Shown here: positions 42,705 to 50,865 of the stretch, in pieces
Position numbering within the stretch: position 1 is the stretch's first letter
Layout: every line of letters starts with the position of its first letter
DNA from: Micromonospora qiuiae
GTDB taxonomy: Bacteria; Actinomycetota; Actinomycetes; Mycobacteriales; Micromonosporaceae
Assembly: GCF_016863555.1 (NCBI RefSeq)
Contig: NZ_BOPC01000032.1
Coordinates: 1-64,000, forward strand
Length of the DNA stretch: 64,000 nt
Direction: 5' to 3'
Program-made: the position numbers and the translations under genes
Notes under the pieces: generated by a model
What the model was told of the DNA's origin: nothing
Seen by the model: the letters and a program-made list of their open reading frames with translations, nothing else
The model's database searches: none

Positions 42705-44162
42705 TCAGAAAAGGGGCGTTGATTCGGTAGAGACTGAGGAGCGCCTGCCGTAAGTGCGGACGGTTTTTAGGAAGTTGTTGAGCTTTTTTACCTCGACAGG
42801 TTCGATCGTGTCGGCATTAAAATGCATAACTCTGTTGCGGATCTTTCGGACCTCGTCGAGGTGGGTGACAACTGATTCTCTGTGAAGCTTCCAGCCGAGC
42901 CGCTTCCAACAATCAAGGTCGTCAAAAACGGCGCGATACTGCGCGAACGTCATCGAGTCAAATCCCTGAAAGGAAAGCCTTGCCCCTCTACATGCTTCCC
43001 GCACGGCCTCCTCGTCAAAGAGGCTCTGTATGAGCTGACGCAGCTCCTGGTCGATTTCTCCAATCAGGAAAAATGGCGTCGCGGTAGCATCATATGTTGC
43101 CACGACATCAGTTGCGGTGATGATGCCAACAATGGTGCGGGTGTGATCGCGAACGAAGATGAACTCCTCGCGCTGAAGAGTAGCCAAAACGTCTAGGAGG
43201 CGGGTGTCGTAACTAAACACCTTCGCTGCGCGATCGATTGCATCGCTAAAAATGGCCCCGGTATCGGCGTTCTTAGCTTCCGCGATGGATTTCCAGGAGA
43301 TCGCTCCATGAAGCGTGCGTGGGTCAGCAAGGACGGCAAGTTGAGAGTAATCATTCATATGCATGATGGTGATTGCCTCTTCAAATGTAGCCGAAGGCGG
43401 CACCCATTGGAGAACGTGGTCGGGGCGCAAGAGTTGACCCAGCGTAAGGCCAATATCGCCGGCTTCCTGGTCCACCTCGGCTCCTAACTCCTCAGGCTCA
43501 TCCCTGACTGCGGAGGTGGATGCCGTCTCAGATTTGGCTTCAGTGAGGGGAACGATCTGAATGACTCGATCGAGGTTGACCGCCCGGAAGTCGGGCACGG
43601 TCGTCAGGTCGTGGTTTGCGAGGTCAGCGTCGATCTCGGCGTTCCCTGCGCGATCTCGTTCGTCCAAGCCCCAAATCCTGAGCAGCTCCCGTACCGAAAG
43701 CTCCTTGGGAACGCCTATTTTGGCGCTATCGCTGGCCCCATGGAGAAAAATTTCCCTCTCCACTGCAGCCGCAATTCCCTCGATATCAAGATCCGGGATG
43801 GTATCTTTTTCGTTTGCCGCTTCCTTGGCAACTGAATCTAACAGCCGTCGCCGAAGCTGATGCAAGGTGGGGCCGTTCGATCCGACGCGCCAAATGGACC
43901 AGCCTGGTGCGGCGCGGAGCTCGCCAGCAGCTGCAGCAGCGGCCGACGGACTATCGAACTCACGCCCGTCAACTAAGCGGAGTTGCGCTCTGTCGGTTAC
44001 CACCGCCTTGTGCGGCTCTTGGCCGCGATACTGCTGAAAATATAACGTCTGTCCCTGAGTCAGCAGCTTGGCTTCGAGGAGGTCGGAGATGCGTACGCGC
44101 CGCCCATTCAGCAAGAACAGAAGTTTGCGGCGGTTCCGGGACGGATTATCTGTCGACGACAT
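42705..44162 (-). CDS. RAMA-CBS-HEPN protein, candidate methylation-responsive RNase
   Basis: A 485-residue protein with an unusual domain chain. Residues about 25-95 match RAMA, the Restriction enzyme Adenine Methylase-Associated domain (LLEAKLLTQGQTLYFQQYRG, then LVDGREFDSPSAAAAAAGE and PGWSIWRV). Residues about 240-360 are a CBS pair (LGQLLRPDHVLQWVPPSATF, SQLAVLADPRTLHGAISW, VVGIITATDVVATYD style). Residues about 365-470 form a helical HEPN-like domain (DLDCWKRLGWKLHRESVVTH) ending in the R-x4-H motif R442-NRVM-H447 that marks HEPN ribonucleases. RAMA could bind modified or unmodified DNA, CBS a nucleotide, and HEPN could cut RNA. The gene converges on the methylase across the IS630 remnant and has similarly low GC, so both may have been acquired together. 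Confidence 0.75.
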   Translation of the reverse strand: MSSTDNPSRNRRKLLFLLNGRRVRISDLLEAKLLTQGQTLYFQQYRGQEPHKAVVTDRAQLRLVDGREFDSPSAAAAAAGELRAAPGWSIWRVGSNGPTLHQLRRRLLDSVAKEAANEKDTIPDLDIEGIAAAVEREIFLHGASDSAKIGVPKELSVRELLRIWGLDERDRAGNAEIDADLANHDLTTVPDFRAVNLDRVIQIVPLTEAKSETASTSAVRDEPEELGAEVDQEAGDIGLTLGQLLRPDHVLQWVPPSATFEEAITIMHMNDYSQLAVLADPRTLHGAISWKSIAEAKNADTGAIFSDAIDRAAKVFSYDTRLLDVLATLQREEFIFVRDHTRTIVGIITATDVVATYDATATPFFLIGEIDQELRQLIQSLFDEEAVREACRGARLSFQGFDSMTFAQYRAVFDDLDCWKRLGWKLHRESVVTHLDEVRKIRNRVMHFNADTIEPVEVKKLNNFLKTVRTYGRRSSVSTESTPLF

Positions 44163-44458
44163 GCCGCTGCCCCCCAGGTGCCGCAGAGATTGATTTCGCT
44201 AGCAGAGGCGACGCGATCGCCCCGCGCAGCGCAGCGCAAATCTACAGGACGAGATGCTCTCTCGCCAGACCACCTGCGTCTGCCGCTCGGGTGCCATGGT
44301 TGGAACACCACGACCAAGCTGGCCGACTTCAAGGGTGGCAAACCCCTGGTTCGATCGGGGCGTAAAGCCGAGGCCAAAAACTCCACCCGCTCGCGCTGGT
44401 GGGAGCGCGCCACGCGGTGTGCCGAGCGCGCTCTAGTCACCGCCACACGTGCCAGAGC

Positions 44459-44647
44459 TCAGAGCTTGGTTGTCCGGACGAATGTGGCCCAAGCTCTGGG
44501 GGAGAAGGTGAGGGTGGGGCCGGCAGGGTCCTTGCTGTCGCGGACGGCGACGAGGCTGGGAAGGTTGTCGGCGACCTCGACGCAGTCGCCGCCGTTGTCG
44601 CCGCTGCGGGTGCTCTTGCGCCACTTGGCGCCGGTCAGCTTAGTCAT
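44459..44647 (-). CDS. DUF397 protein
   Basis: A 62-residue DUF397 protein (LTGAKWRKSTRSGDNGGDCVEVADN, VAVRDSKDPAGPTLTF), complete for the family. It overlaps the end of the DUF5753 regulator by 8 bp, the standard actinobacterial pair. Such pairs are abundant in these genomes and have been compared with toxin-antitoxin and developmental (BldB/WhiJ-related) systems; exact role unknown. Confidence 0.85.
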   Translation of the reverse strand: MTKLTGAKWRKSTRSGDNGGDCVEVADNLPSLVAVRDSKDPAGPTLTFSPRAWATFVRTTKL

Positions 44648-45521
44648 GGTGGACCTCTCTGGCGATCTTGTTGATCAGTTGCCTCGATTGTTGCTCATCG
44701 AGGGCCAGGGACGTGAGGCTCGCCCACACTTCTTCGTAGATCGCGATTTCGTCCTTGCGGTCGAGGTAGAGCGCTCCGGTGAGCGACTCGCTGTAGACGA
44801 CGGATGGTTCGGGCTCGACTCGGTTACGGAGCGGGAAGTCCAGCATCACGAACGCCCCGGCCACAGCGCCAAAGTGGAGACCGGCGCTGAGAGGAAGCAC
44901 CCGGATCACCACATGAGGAAGCCGGTCCAGGTCGAGCAGGTGACGTAGCTGCCCGGCCATGGTGGCCGGATCGCCAACCACACGGATCAGGGCAGCCTCG
45001 GAGAGGACTGCCTCGAACTTCGGGGCAGGAGGCAGGCGGCGTTCCAGGAGAGTCTGACGTCGTAACCGCACCTCTACCAGCCGGTCACGTTCGTCGGCCG
45101 ACATGCGCGAGCGATGCTGGTAGACCGCCATCGCGTACTCCCGCGTCTGGAACAGACCGGGGATCAGTGCCTCGTCGTAGCGTCGGATCGATGACGCGGC
45201 GGATTCGAGGCCGACGTACATCTCGAACCAGTCGGGGATGGCGTCGCCGTAGGAGTGCCACCAGCCCTTGGCTTTGGTTTCGTTGGCCAGGGCGACGAGG
45301 GCGGCGGTCAGGTCGGGGGTGGCGGCGTACAGCTCGCACATGGCCTTGACGTCGGCGGCGCGGGTCGCGCCGAGGCCGCTCTCGATGCGCCACATCTTCT
45401 GTCGGCTGCACTGCATGGCCTCGGCCGCGCCGTCGAGGGTCATGCGTGCTTCGGTGCGCAGGTCGCGTAGTGCTCGCCCGAGCTGTCGCCTGGGGACTGT
45501 CGATCCCATGTCTTCGGCCAT
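44640..45521 (-). CDS. XRE-family HTH regulator with DUF5753 domain
   Basis: A 293-residue regulator. Residues about 12-65 are an XRE helix-turn-helix (LGRALRDLRTEARMTLDGAA, CSRQKMWRIESG), and the rest is DUF5753 (GWWHSYGDAIPDWFEMYVGL, ALIPGLFQTREYAMAV, VLPLSAGLHFGAVAGAFVML). GAGGGG precedes ATG 45521. The DUF397 partner overlaps its 3' end by 8 bp. A palindrome at 45537-45553 close to the start suggests autoregulation. WhiJ-type regulators of this class influence development and antibiotic production in Streptomyces; this one's target is unknown. Confidence 0.88.
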   Translation of the reverse strand: MAEDMGSTVPRRQLGRALRDLRTEARMTLDGAAEAMQCSRQKMWRIESGLGATRAADVKAMCELYAATPDLTAALVALANETKAKGWWHSYGDAIPDWFEMYVGLESAASSIRRYDEALIPGLFQTREYAMAVYQHRSRMSADERDRLVEVRLRRQTLLERRLPPAPKFEAVLSEAALIRVVGDPATMAGQLRHLLDLDRLPHVVIRVLPLSAGLHFGAVAGAFVMLDFPLRNRVEPEPSVVYSESLTGALYLDRKDEIAIYEEVWASLTSLALDEQQSRQLINKIAREVHHD

Positions 45522-45881
45522 CGGCCACCCCTCTCGTGTTGCATTTTGTTACATCCGGACGCCATTGGTGAAACGTCGAACGGTTGCCTGGAAATTGATT
45601 GCTCTCTGCACCGTCCGCGCAAGAGATATTGTGCCTCTGACCATACAAGACACCCCTGACAGCAGTCATCACCGCGCAATTCCCATCCGCGGCTGTGGGG
45701 GTGTCGGAAGCGCGGGCCGATGAGCGGTGAGCGGAGGCGGCTCGCCTTTTTCTGCGTACTCTCATCTGCTGGCCGCAGCGCCGACATGCCGGCAGGGACG
45801 CCCCCACATCGAGGGGTGCCGGCCGCTGCTGCGGGTGGTGCTTGACGTCCTCGCCGTGGACGGGGCGTGCGGTGTCGCCGG
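45522..45881. other. Intergenic region upstream of the HTH/DUF397 pair
   Basis: This 360-bp gap lies between the stop of the lipoprotein gene (45882) and the start of the regulator (45521), both on the minus strand. It contains the operator at 45537-45553. The remainder carries GC-rich stem-loops that may end lipoprotein transcription, but no convincing gene. Confidence 0.5.
45537..45553. promoter_or_regulatory. Candidate operator of the DUF5753 regulator
   Basis: TGT-TG-CA-TTT-TG-TT-ACA is a 17-bp AT-rich interrupted palindrome (TGTnnCAnnnTGnnACA) lying 16 bp upstream of ATG 45521. AT-richness in a 70% GC region and location are consistent with an XRE operator overlapping the promoter. Confidence 0.45.
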
Positions 45882-46421
45882 CTACGGGTTGGCGGGGTCT
45901 TCGCCCTCGGTGGGCAGGTAGCAGCCGGTGGCGACGATCAGGGCGATGCGGTCTCGGCTGGCGTTGGTGGCGAGGCTGATCGTGACCGAGGTGGCGGCCT
46001 CCCGCATGGAGACCACGCCGCCGTCGCCCTCGGTGAAGGTACGGTCTTCGGTGATCTCGTGGCCCTGCTCCCGCCAGGCGTCGCGGACGCGCTGCAACGT
46101 GGTGATCTGGTCGTCGGGTGCGACCGGCAGTCGGGCGAAGCCGGTCAGGGTCCAGCGTCCGTCGTCGGCGATCTCGCCGCCTCGGCCCTCACAGGGCGCG
46201 GTGTTGGTCCGCCAGTTCTCCAACGCCACCCCGGCAGCGGCGGAGACCGCCTGGGCATGCGCTTCGGCCAGGCTCCGCACCTCGGCGACAGCTTTGGTCT
46301 GCAACGGATCGTCCTTTCCCGGTACGGCGCTGTCACCACCGCGCGTGCACGCGGCGCCGAGCAGCGCGACAACGGCCAGGACCGCGGTGGGCCGCCAGAG
46401 CCGGCGGAGGGTACGGGTCAT
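45882..46421 (-). CDS. Putative lipoprotein in WXG/hydrolase operon
   Basis: A 179-residue lipoprotein with a signal peptide and lipobox (AVLAVVALLGAACTRGGDS) and a small mixed alpha/beta domain with two further cysteines (TAPCEGRGGE and ATGCYLPTEG). Its ATG overlaps the stop of the DUF1023 hydrolase gene (ATGA, 46418-46421), so it is translated with it. Short lipoproteins follow many actinobacterial WXG/DUF1023 gene pairs. Function is unknown, with an inhibitor or immunity role possible. Confidence 0.72.
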   Translation of the reverse strand: MTRTLRRLWRPTAVLAVVALLGAACTRGGDSAVPGKDDPLQTKAVAEVRSLAEAHAQAVSAAAGVALENWRTNTAPCEGRGGEIADDGRWTLTGFARLPVAPDDQITTLQRVRDAWREQGHEITEDRTFTEGDGGVVSMREAATSVTISLATNASRDRIALIVATGCYLPTEGEDPANP

Positions 46422-48082
46422 GGCCGCTGACCATGATCGAGTACGGCGGCTTCGTAGTTGCCGGCGATGATGGCTCCCTGAGATAGCAGGGCCTGGCTGC
46501 CCCTGGTCCAGTATCCGCTGTGCCCGGACGTGTCGACGTGCAGGACGTTCCCGCCGAACTCGGGCAGATGCGGGCCAGGTCCGTGAATGCCCACCGCGCC
46601 CGCGGCGGCCCAACCGCCGACCAAAGGTACTCCGGTCAGCCAGCGGGCGTTCTCCTCGGGCCGGGCCACGAAAGTGTCATCCGCCGCGGCGGCGGCCCAC
46701 ACATGTCGAGGATCGACACCCAGATCCTGGGCCCGGTCGACGCGCATCCCCGGACTGCCGACCGCGATCATGTCGTCGGCGGCCAGACCGTCGCCGGTGC
46801 CGGCCGCCTCCCCGAGGACGGTGGAGCCGTAGCTGTGCGCCACGACGGTCAGGTGCGACGTCCCGCTGTCGTGGGCGGCACGCAGACCGTCGACGAAACC
46901 GTCCAGGGCGCGGGCGCCAGCCTCGGACTTGCCGCCGAACGGGGCGGTGACGACGTCCGTTCCGATCGACGGGGTGTCGTAACCGAGCCACGCCACGGCC
47001 GCGACCTCGCTGCCGGTGGGCGCCAGGTCCATCGCCGCGTCCTGCAGATCGTTCGCGCGACCGAGCAGACCACGAATGCCAGCCAGTTCCGTACCGACGC
47101 CCGGAACGAGCACGGCCGTGTGGTCAGCCGTGTCGGGGTTGCCGATCGCCACGGCCGCTTTCCCGTCTCCCACCGGGTCGATCGACAGCAGGTACAGCCG
47201 CTTGTGCGGTGGCGCGTGCTCCGCGGCTTCGAGCTTGTCCAGCAGCATCAGCGCCGTCGTGTACTGCGCGCTCTGCCCGCTGCTGTGCACGTTGACGTTG
47301 TCGCCGATGAAGGTCCGCAAGGCCAGTTGGTTCGCCGCGTCCCGGTCGGCGGCGGGAAGACCGTCGAGAGCGCCGATCCGCTGCGGGTACGCGGTCAGGT
47401 AAACCTGCCGTTCGTCGTCGGACAACCTGCCCCACCACGCGTTGACCTCCACCGGGCTGCTGCCCGGGGCGGGGATGTCGCCGTCGTCCAGCCCGAGGGC
47501 CGCGGCGGCGGCCAGGGCGCCCTGCTGGGCGTTGTTGTACTCCCAGGGCCGCTGCCCAGGAAAAGCCGCCGTCAACTGGGTCAACGCCCGAGCGACCCGG
47601 TTGTCGGTCTCGGTGGCCTCGGCGACGATCCGCGCGATGAGGTCCGTGTAGATGGCGGCGTTCTGTTGATCCCTGTCGTGCAGCAGGGCGGCGTCCGGAT
47701 CGTTCCTGGCCGCCGGCGGCATCGGCCGAGGAGACACCCGTCCGTGGTCGTCGACGGTGAGACCCACACCGCGGGCAGCGTCCACCGCGGCAGCCAGCCG
47801 CCGCTGCACATCGGCGAAGTCGTCGGCGGCGGCCCGCAACACACTCGCGGCGGTGCGGGTCTGCAGGCTCGCCACCTCGAACTCGTCGTCGAGCACATCG
47901 AGCCGACCCATCGCCGCGTTCGCCGCCGGCCCGGCCCAGCCCGAGGCACGCAACGGCCCGGTCAGCTCGGCACCACACCGCTGTTCCAGATCCGCGCAGG
48001 CCCGCGCCAGCTCCGTCCAGGCATGAGCGGCGTACCGCAGTGGAGCGACGTGCGCGTCCCGCAGATCCGCGTACGTGACCAT
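46418..48082 (-). CDS. DUF1023 alpha/beta-hydrolase with WXG-like N-terminal region
   Basis: A 554-residue protein. The N-terminal 110 residues are a helical WXG-like hairpin (GPLRASGWAGPAANAAMGRL). The C-terminal part is the DUF1023 alpha/beta-hydrolase with TAVLVPGVGTEL, VVAHSYGSTVLGEA (nucleophile Ser in the HSYGS elbow), DDMIAVGSPGM and a final FGGNVLHVDTSGHSGYW carrying the catalytic His. Such proteins occur in ESX-like gene groups and may be secreted hydrolases, perhaps lipases or cutinase-like. The WXG100 gene lies 7 bp upstream and a lipoprotein gene overlaps downstream, forming one operon. Confidence 0.82.
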   Translation of the reverse strand: MVTYADLRDAHVAPLRYAAHAWTELARACADLEQRCGAELTGPLRASGWAGPAANAAMGRLDVLDDEFEVASLQTRTAASVLRAAADDFADVQRRLAAAVDAARGVGLTVDDHGRVSPRPMPPAARNDPDAALLHDRDQQNAAIYTDLIARIVAEATETDNRVARALTQLTAAFPGQRPWEYNNAQQGALAAAAALGLDDGDIPAPGSSPVEVNAWWGRLSDDERQVYLTAYPQRIGALDGLPAADRDAANQLALRTFIGDNVNVHSSGQSAQYTTALMLLDKLEAAEHAPPHKRLYLLSIDPVGDGKAAVAIGNPDTADHTAVLVPGVGTELAGIRGLLGRANDLQDAAMDLAPTGSEVAAVAWLGYDTPSIGTDVVTAPFGGKSEAGARALDGFVDGLRAAHDSGTSHLTVVAHSYGSTVLGEAAGTGDGLAADDMIAVGSPGMRVDRAQDLGVDPRHVWAAAAADDTFVARPEENARWLTGVPLVGGWAAAGAVGIHGPGPHLPEFGGNVLHVDTSGHSGYWTRGSQALLSQGAIIAGNYEAAVLDHGQRP

Positions 48083-48089
48083 CGGACCC

Positions 48090-48392
48090 TCACCGGCCGC
48101 GAATGTCGAACCGGGCGGCGGACGTGTTGTCGCTGTAGCGGTAATCCCTCGCGCATTCGTCGAACGCCTCGCTCAGCGTCGACAGGTATCCCACGAGCTT
48201 TCGCAGATCGTCCTGCCAGGAGACCGCCACCTGCTCCAACGCCGCCCGGGTGCGCCACCCCGGCAGGCCCGCAACCGCCGCCAACGTTTCGCCATCGACA
48301 TCCGTGGCGCTGCGTCGCAGCGCGTCGCGTAGCTCCACGCATGCGCCGCCTGCCTTCGCCAGCACCTCCGGCTCGACGCGCACTTCCGTCAC
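48090..48392 (-). CDS. WXG100-like protein
   Basis: A 100-residue two-helix protein with the family spacing around a central turn (GLPGWRTRAALEQVAVSW). There the usual WxG is GW, and the C-terminal YxxxD/E-type export motif is YLSTLSEAFDECARDYR. It is the first gene of the hydrolase-lipoprotein operon and should pair with the WXG-like head of the hydrolase for ESX-type export. Confidence 0.7.
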   Translation of the reverse strand: MTEVRVEPEVLAKAGGACVELRDALRRSATDVDGETLAAVAGLPGWRTRAALEQVAVSWQDDLRKLVGYLSTLSEAFDECARDYRYSDNTSAARFDIRGR

Positions 48393-48499
48393 CTGCTGGC
48401 CTCCCCCGCTCGCAAGGTGAACCTACAGTAGTCGCGCGCTCGCAAAAAGCGCCAGCGAGCTCATGCTCCTGGATCGCTCGGCGGAGTCGGTCAGGACAG

Positions 48500-50125
48500 T
48501 CATCGCTCGGTGTGCGCGGCGTGGTATGCGGCCACGACGTCGGCGGGAAGTCGTCCGCGCAACCCGATGGGCCAGCCCTGCTGACGTGCCCAGGATCGCA
48601 CCGCTGACGGATCCACTGTGGGCAAACCGTCTGGCTGCGCCATGTTTGCAGGCGTAGCCACCTCCCGGGGTTCGACGGAGGAGGCGGACCGGGATGCCGG
48701 GGGCGGATCCGGAGGCGTGACTGGTTGGACGTAGGCGACGAGTTCAGCGAAGACCGTCGGGGTGACGATTCTGGTGCCGTACTGGCGGGCCGATCTGGCT
48801 TTGGACGTGCCGACGTCGGCGCCATCCGTGACCAGCACCGCGGTCTTGCGGGACACGGCGCCGGTCACCCGGAGGCCAGCGGCCTGTGCCCGCCCCTCCA
48901 GCCGGGCGCGCTCCAGTTCGTCGCATCCGGTGAACGCTACGCCCTGTCCGATACGCAGCGGTTCACCGTGCGGCCACGAATCAGGCAACGGACGGCACTC
49001 ATTGCTCCGCGCCTCGTGCAACGCGGCCGTCGCCTCGTCGAGTACGGCCTTGACGATGCCGTCGGCAAAGCCCAGGACAGCGGCCGTGGCGAGTAGGTCG
49101 TTGCGCTCAGCCCGGGTCACCTTGCCGTCCTCGACCGCCTTGTGCGCCAGGGCGAGGAGGAAGCCACGGTGGGCGGCGTCGACCTGCTGGCGGGTCAGCA
49201 CGTACGTCTTGGCCAACTCGGCCAGCGCGCTGGCCTCGTCGTCGGTCAGGATGCCGTCTTCGAGGGCCTCCGCGAGTAGTTCCACGTATGCGGTCGTGGC
49301 CTGCGGCGCTCCCTCTTCCATCACCGACGACAGCGGCAGATCGTCCAGCAGTGCGGCCAGAGTGCCGGGCACTGCCGGTGTGGCCTCGACGCGTGGCGTA
49401 CGGGGAACGGTGGCGACTGCATTTCGGGGGACCGACGGCCACGCCACGTCAACGGCCTGTAGCGGCAGTTGGGTGTGCTGGTGTCGCGGCTGCCGATGTG
49501 GGTGCAGAAACGAGGCAAGCAGCGCCGCGGTCGCGCTGGCATCCCCGAGGGCCGAGTGGGCGTCATTCAGCTCGATGCCGGATGCGTAGCAGCAGTCGGG
49601 CAGCCGCCGCCGGCTCAAGTGCGGCAGGTATGACCAGCTCGCATCCAGAGTGCACAGGTACGGGCAGGCGGGCAGCTGCCAGCCGGCTCGGGCGTACTCG
49701 GCTCGGAGGAACGCCAGGTCGAAGGGGGCGTTGTGGGCGACCAGGGCGCGGCCTGCCAGCCGGCTCGTGATCTCACCCGCCACGTCGGCGAAGCTCGGTG
49801 CGTGCCTGACATCCGCGTTGGTGATGCCGTGGATACGGGTGGCGCCGACGGAGCCGCCCGGGTTGATCAGCGTGGTCCAGGTGTCGACAATCCTGCCGGA
49901 CATGTCGGTGTTGACCACCGCGATCTCTACCACCCGGTCCCGGCCTGCGGACAATCCCGTGGTCTCGACATCGATCACGGCGAAGCCGATCCCGGCATAC
50001 AGCTCAACTGCTCGGCTCTGCTGCCTTACTGCCTCAAGGTCCGTGGTCGGCAGTGAGGGCTGTTGCTTACGGCGACGAAATGACTCCAACAGTCCCAAGA
50101 CTCGTCCTCTCGTCCGGGTCATCAC
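48500..50125 (-). CDS. DEDDh exonuclease-BRCT-Lsr2-tail fusion protein
   Basis: A 541-residue nucleic-acid enzyme with four regions. Residues about 45-205 are an epsilon-type 3'-5' exonuclease with all DEDDh residues: D52 and E54 (IDVETTGL), D136 (HNAPFD), H190 and D195 (DAHSALGD). Residues about 265-380 are helical and TerB/TPR-like (EDGILTDDEASALAELAKTY, VEDGKVTRAERNDLLATAAV). Residues about 395-470 are a BRCT domain (GQGVAFTGCDELERARLEGR, KTAVLVTDGADVGTSKARSA). The last 40 are an Lsr2-type DNA-binding end (VRSWARQQGWPIGLRGRLP, then ADVVAAY). The combination suggests DNA repair or processing targeted to AT-rich or xenogeneic DNA. It starts at GTG 50125 or ATG 50122 with no clear ribosome site. 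Confidence 0.83.
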   Translation of the reverse strand: MMTRTRGRVLGLLESFRRRKQQPSLPTTDLEAVRQQSRAVELYAGIGFAVIDVETTGLSAGRDRVVEIAVVNTDMSGRIVDTWTTLINPGGSVGATRIHGITNADVRHAPSFADVAGEITSRLAGRALVAHNAPFDLAFLRAEYARAGWQLPACPYLCTLDASWSYLPHLSRRRLPDCCYASGIELNDAHSALGDASATAALLASFLHPHRQPRHQHTQLPLQAVDVAWPSVPRNAVATVPRTPRVEATPAVPGTLAALLDDLPLSSVMEEGAPQATTAYVELLAEALEDGILTDDEASALAELAKTYVLTRQQVDAAHRGFLLALAHKAVEDGKVTRAERNDLLATAAVLGFADGIVKAVLDEATAALHEARSNECRPLPDSWPHGEPLRIGQGVAFTGCDELERARLEGRAQAAGLRVTGAVSRKTAVLVTDGADVGTSKARSARQYGTRIVTPTVFAELVAYVQPVTPPDPPPASRSASSVEPREVATPANMAQPDGLPTVDPSAVRSWARQQGWPIGLRGRLPADVVAAYHAAHTER

Positions 50126-50432
50126 GCGGGGTGGTGCGTCGTCATGCTGACCTGGTGCCGCGCAGGCATGACATCCAAGATCAGGTGATGATGTGGCGAC
50201 GGTAAGCGGAATTGCTTATCCCGTCGACCGGACGGGTCGAAGACGATTGCAAAGGGACGATGCTCGCCTCCGCTCAGGCAAGCGGTCGTGCCCGGTGGGA
50301 CCAGCCACTCGTCGGGCGGGCGGGCAACGCTCCACATCGGACGATAGACAACCGCCAGTCTGTTTCTCTCGAACGCTCCCCTCACGTCTGTCGTTCGGTC
50401 GGCTTTCGGTCCGTTCTGGCCCAATGGGTCCG
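50126..50432. other. Intergenic region between exonuclease and HxlR genes
   Basis: This 307-bp gap lies upstream of the exonuclease gene. No family-matching frame was found, although one minus-strand frame is open across most of it (WSVARPPDEWLVPPGTTACL) without a start, ribosome site or known match. It may be the remnant of a lost gene. Confidence 0.4.
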
Positions 50433-50777
50433 TTACGCGTCGCTGTGCGGGAGATTCCGTTCGCTCCAGTCCGCCAGAGGTTGTAGGGCGGCGATCAGCT
50501 CTCTGCCGTCGGCGGTGAGGGCGTACGTGATCTGGACCGGGGTGCTTGGAACGACGGTGCGCGCGATGAGCCCGCGCTCCTGAAGCTGTTTGAGCCGCAG
50601 CGCCAGTTGTGGATCGGAGATGCCCGGGACGAGAGCCCGGTACTCCTTGAATCGGCGTGCCCCGCGGGCCCCAGCGAGCAGGATCGGCCCGGTCCAACGG
50701 GTGCCGATGATGGCGATGGCGCGCAGGATGTGGTGGCAACTGTCCTCGTCGACGGCCGTGCTGGGTGGCAAAGTCAC
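50433..50777 (-). CDS. HxlR-family winged-helix regulator
   Basis: A 114-residue HxlR regulator: DSCHHILRAIAIIGTRWTGPI at the start with the conserved Cys often used for redox or electrophile sensing, then ARRFKEYRALVPGISDPQLALRL and the wing VQITYALTADGRELIAALQPLADW. GTG 50777 is used because the protein begins at the usual position. It is divergent from pirin over a short 88-bp gap containing an AT-rich TCTAAAAGGTAA. It probably controls the pirin and NmrA-like genes and itself. Confidence 0.83.
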   Translation of the reverse strand: MTLPPSTAVDEDSCHHILRAIAIIGTRWTGPILLAGARGARRFKEYRALVPGISDPQLALRLKQLQERGLIARTVVPSTPVQITYALTADGRELIAALQPLADWSERNLPHSDA

Positions 50778-50865
50778 TTCTAAAAGGTAAGCAACTTGGA
50801 TGCTGTTTGCCAACGCCTGTCGGGAAGCGGGACGCTTTCTCCGACCGACGAGAGGCAAAGGCATC

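Noticed and set aside
44300..44400. tRNA-like T-arm (CCCTGGTTCGATCGGGG) near 44345
   Set aside because: The loop is only six bases, and no matching acceptor, D or anticodon stems are found around it.
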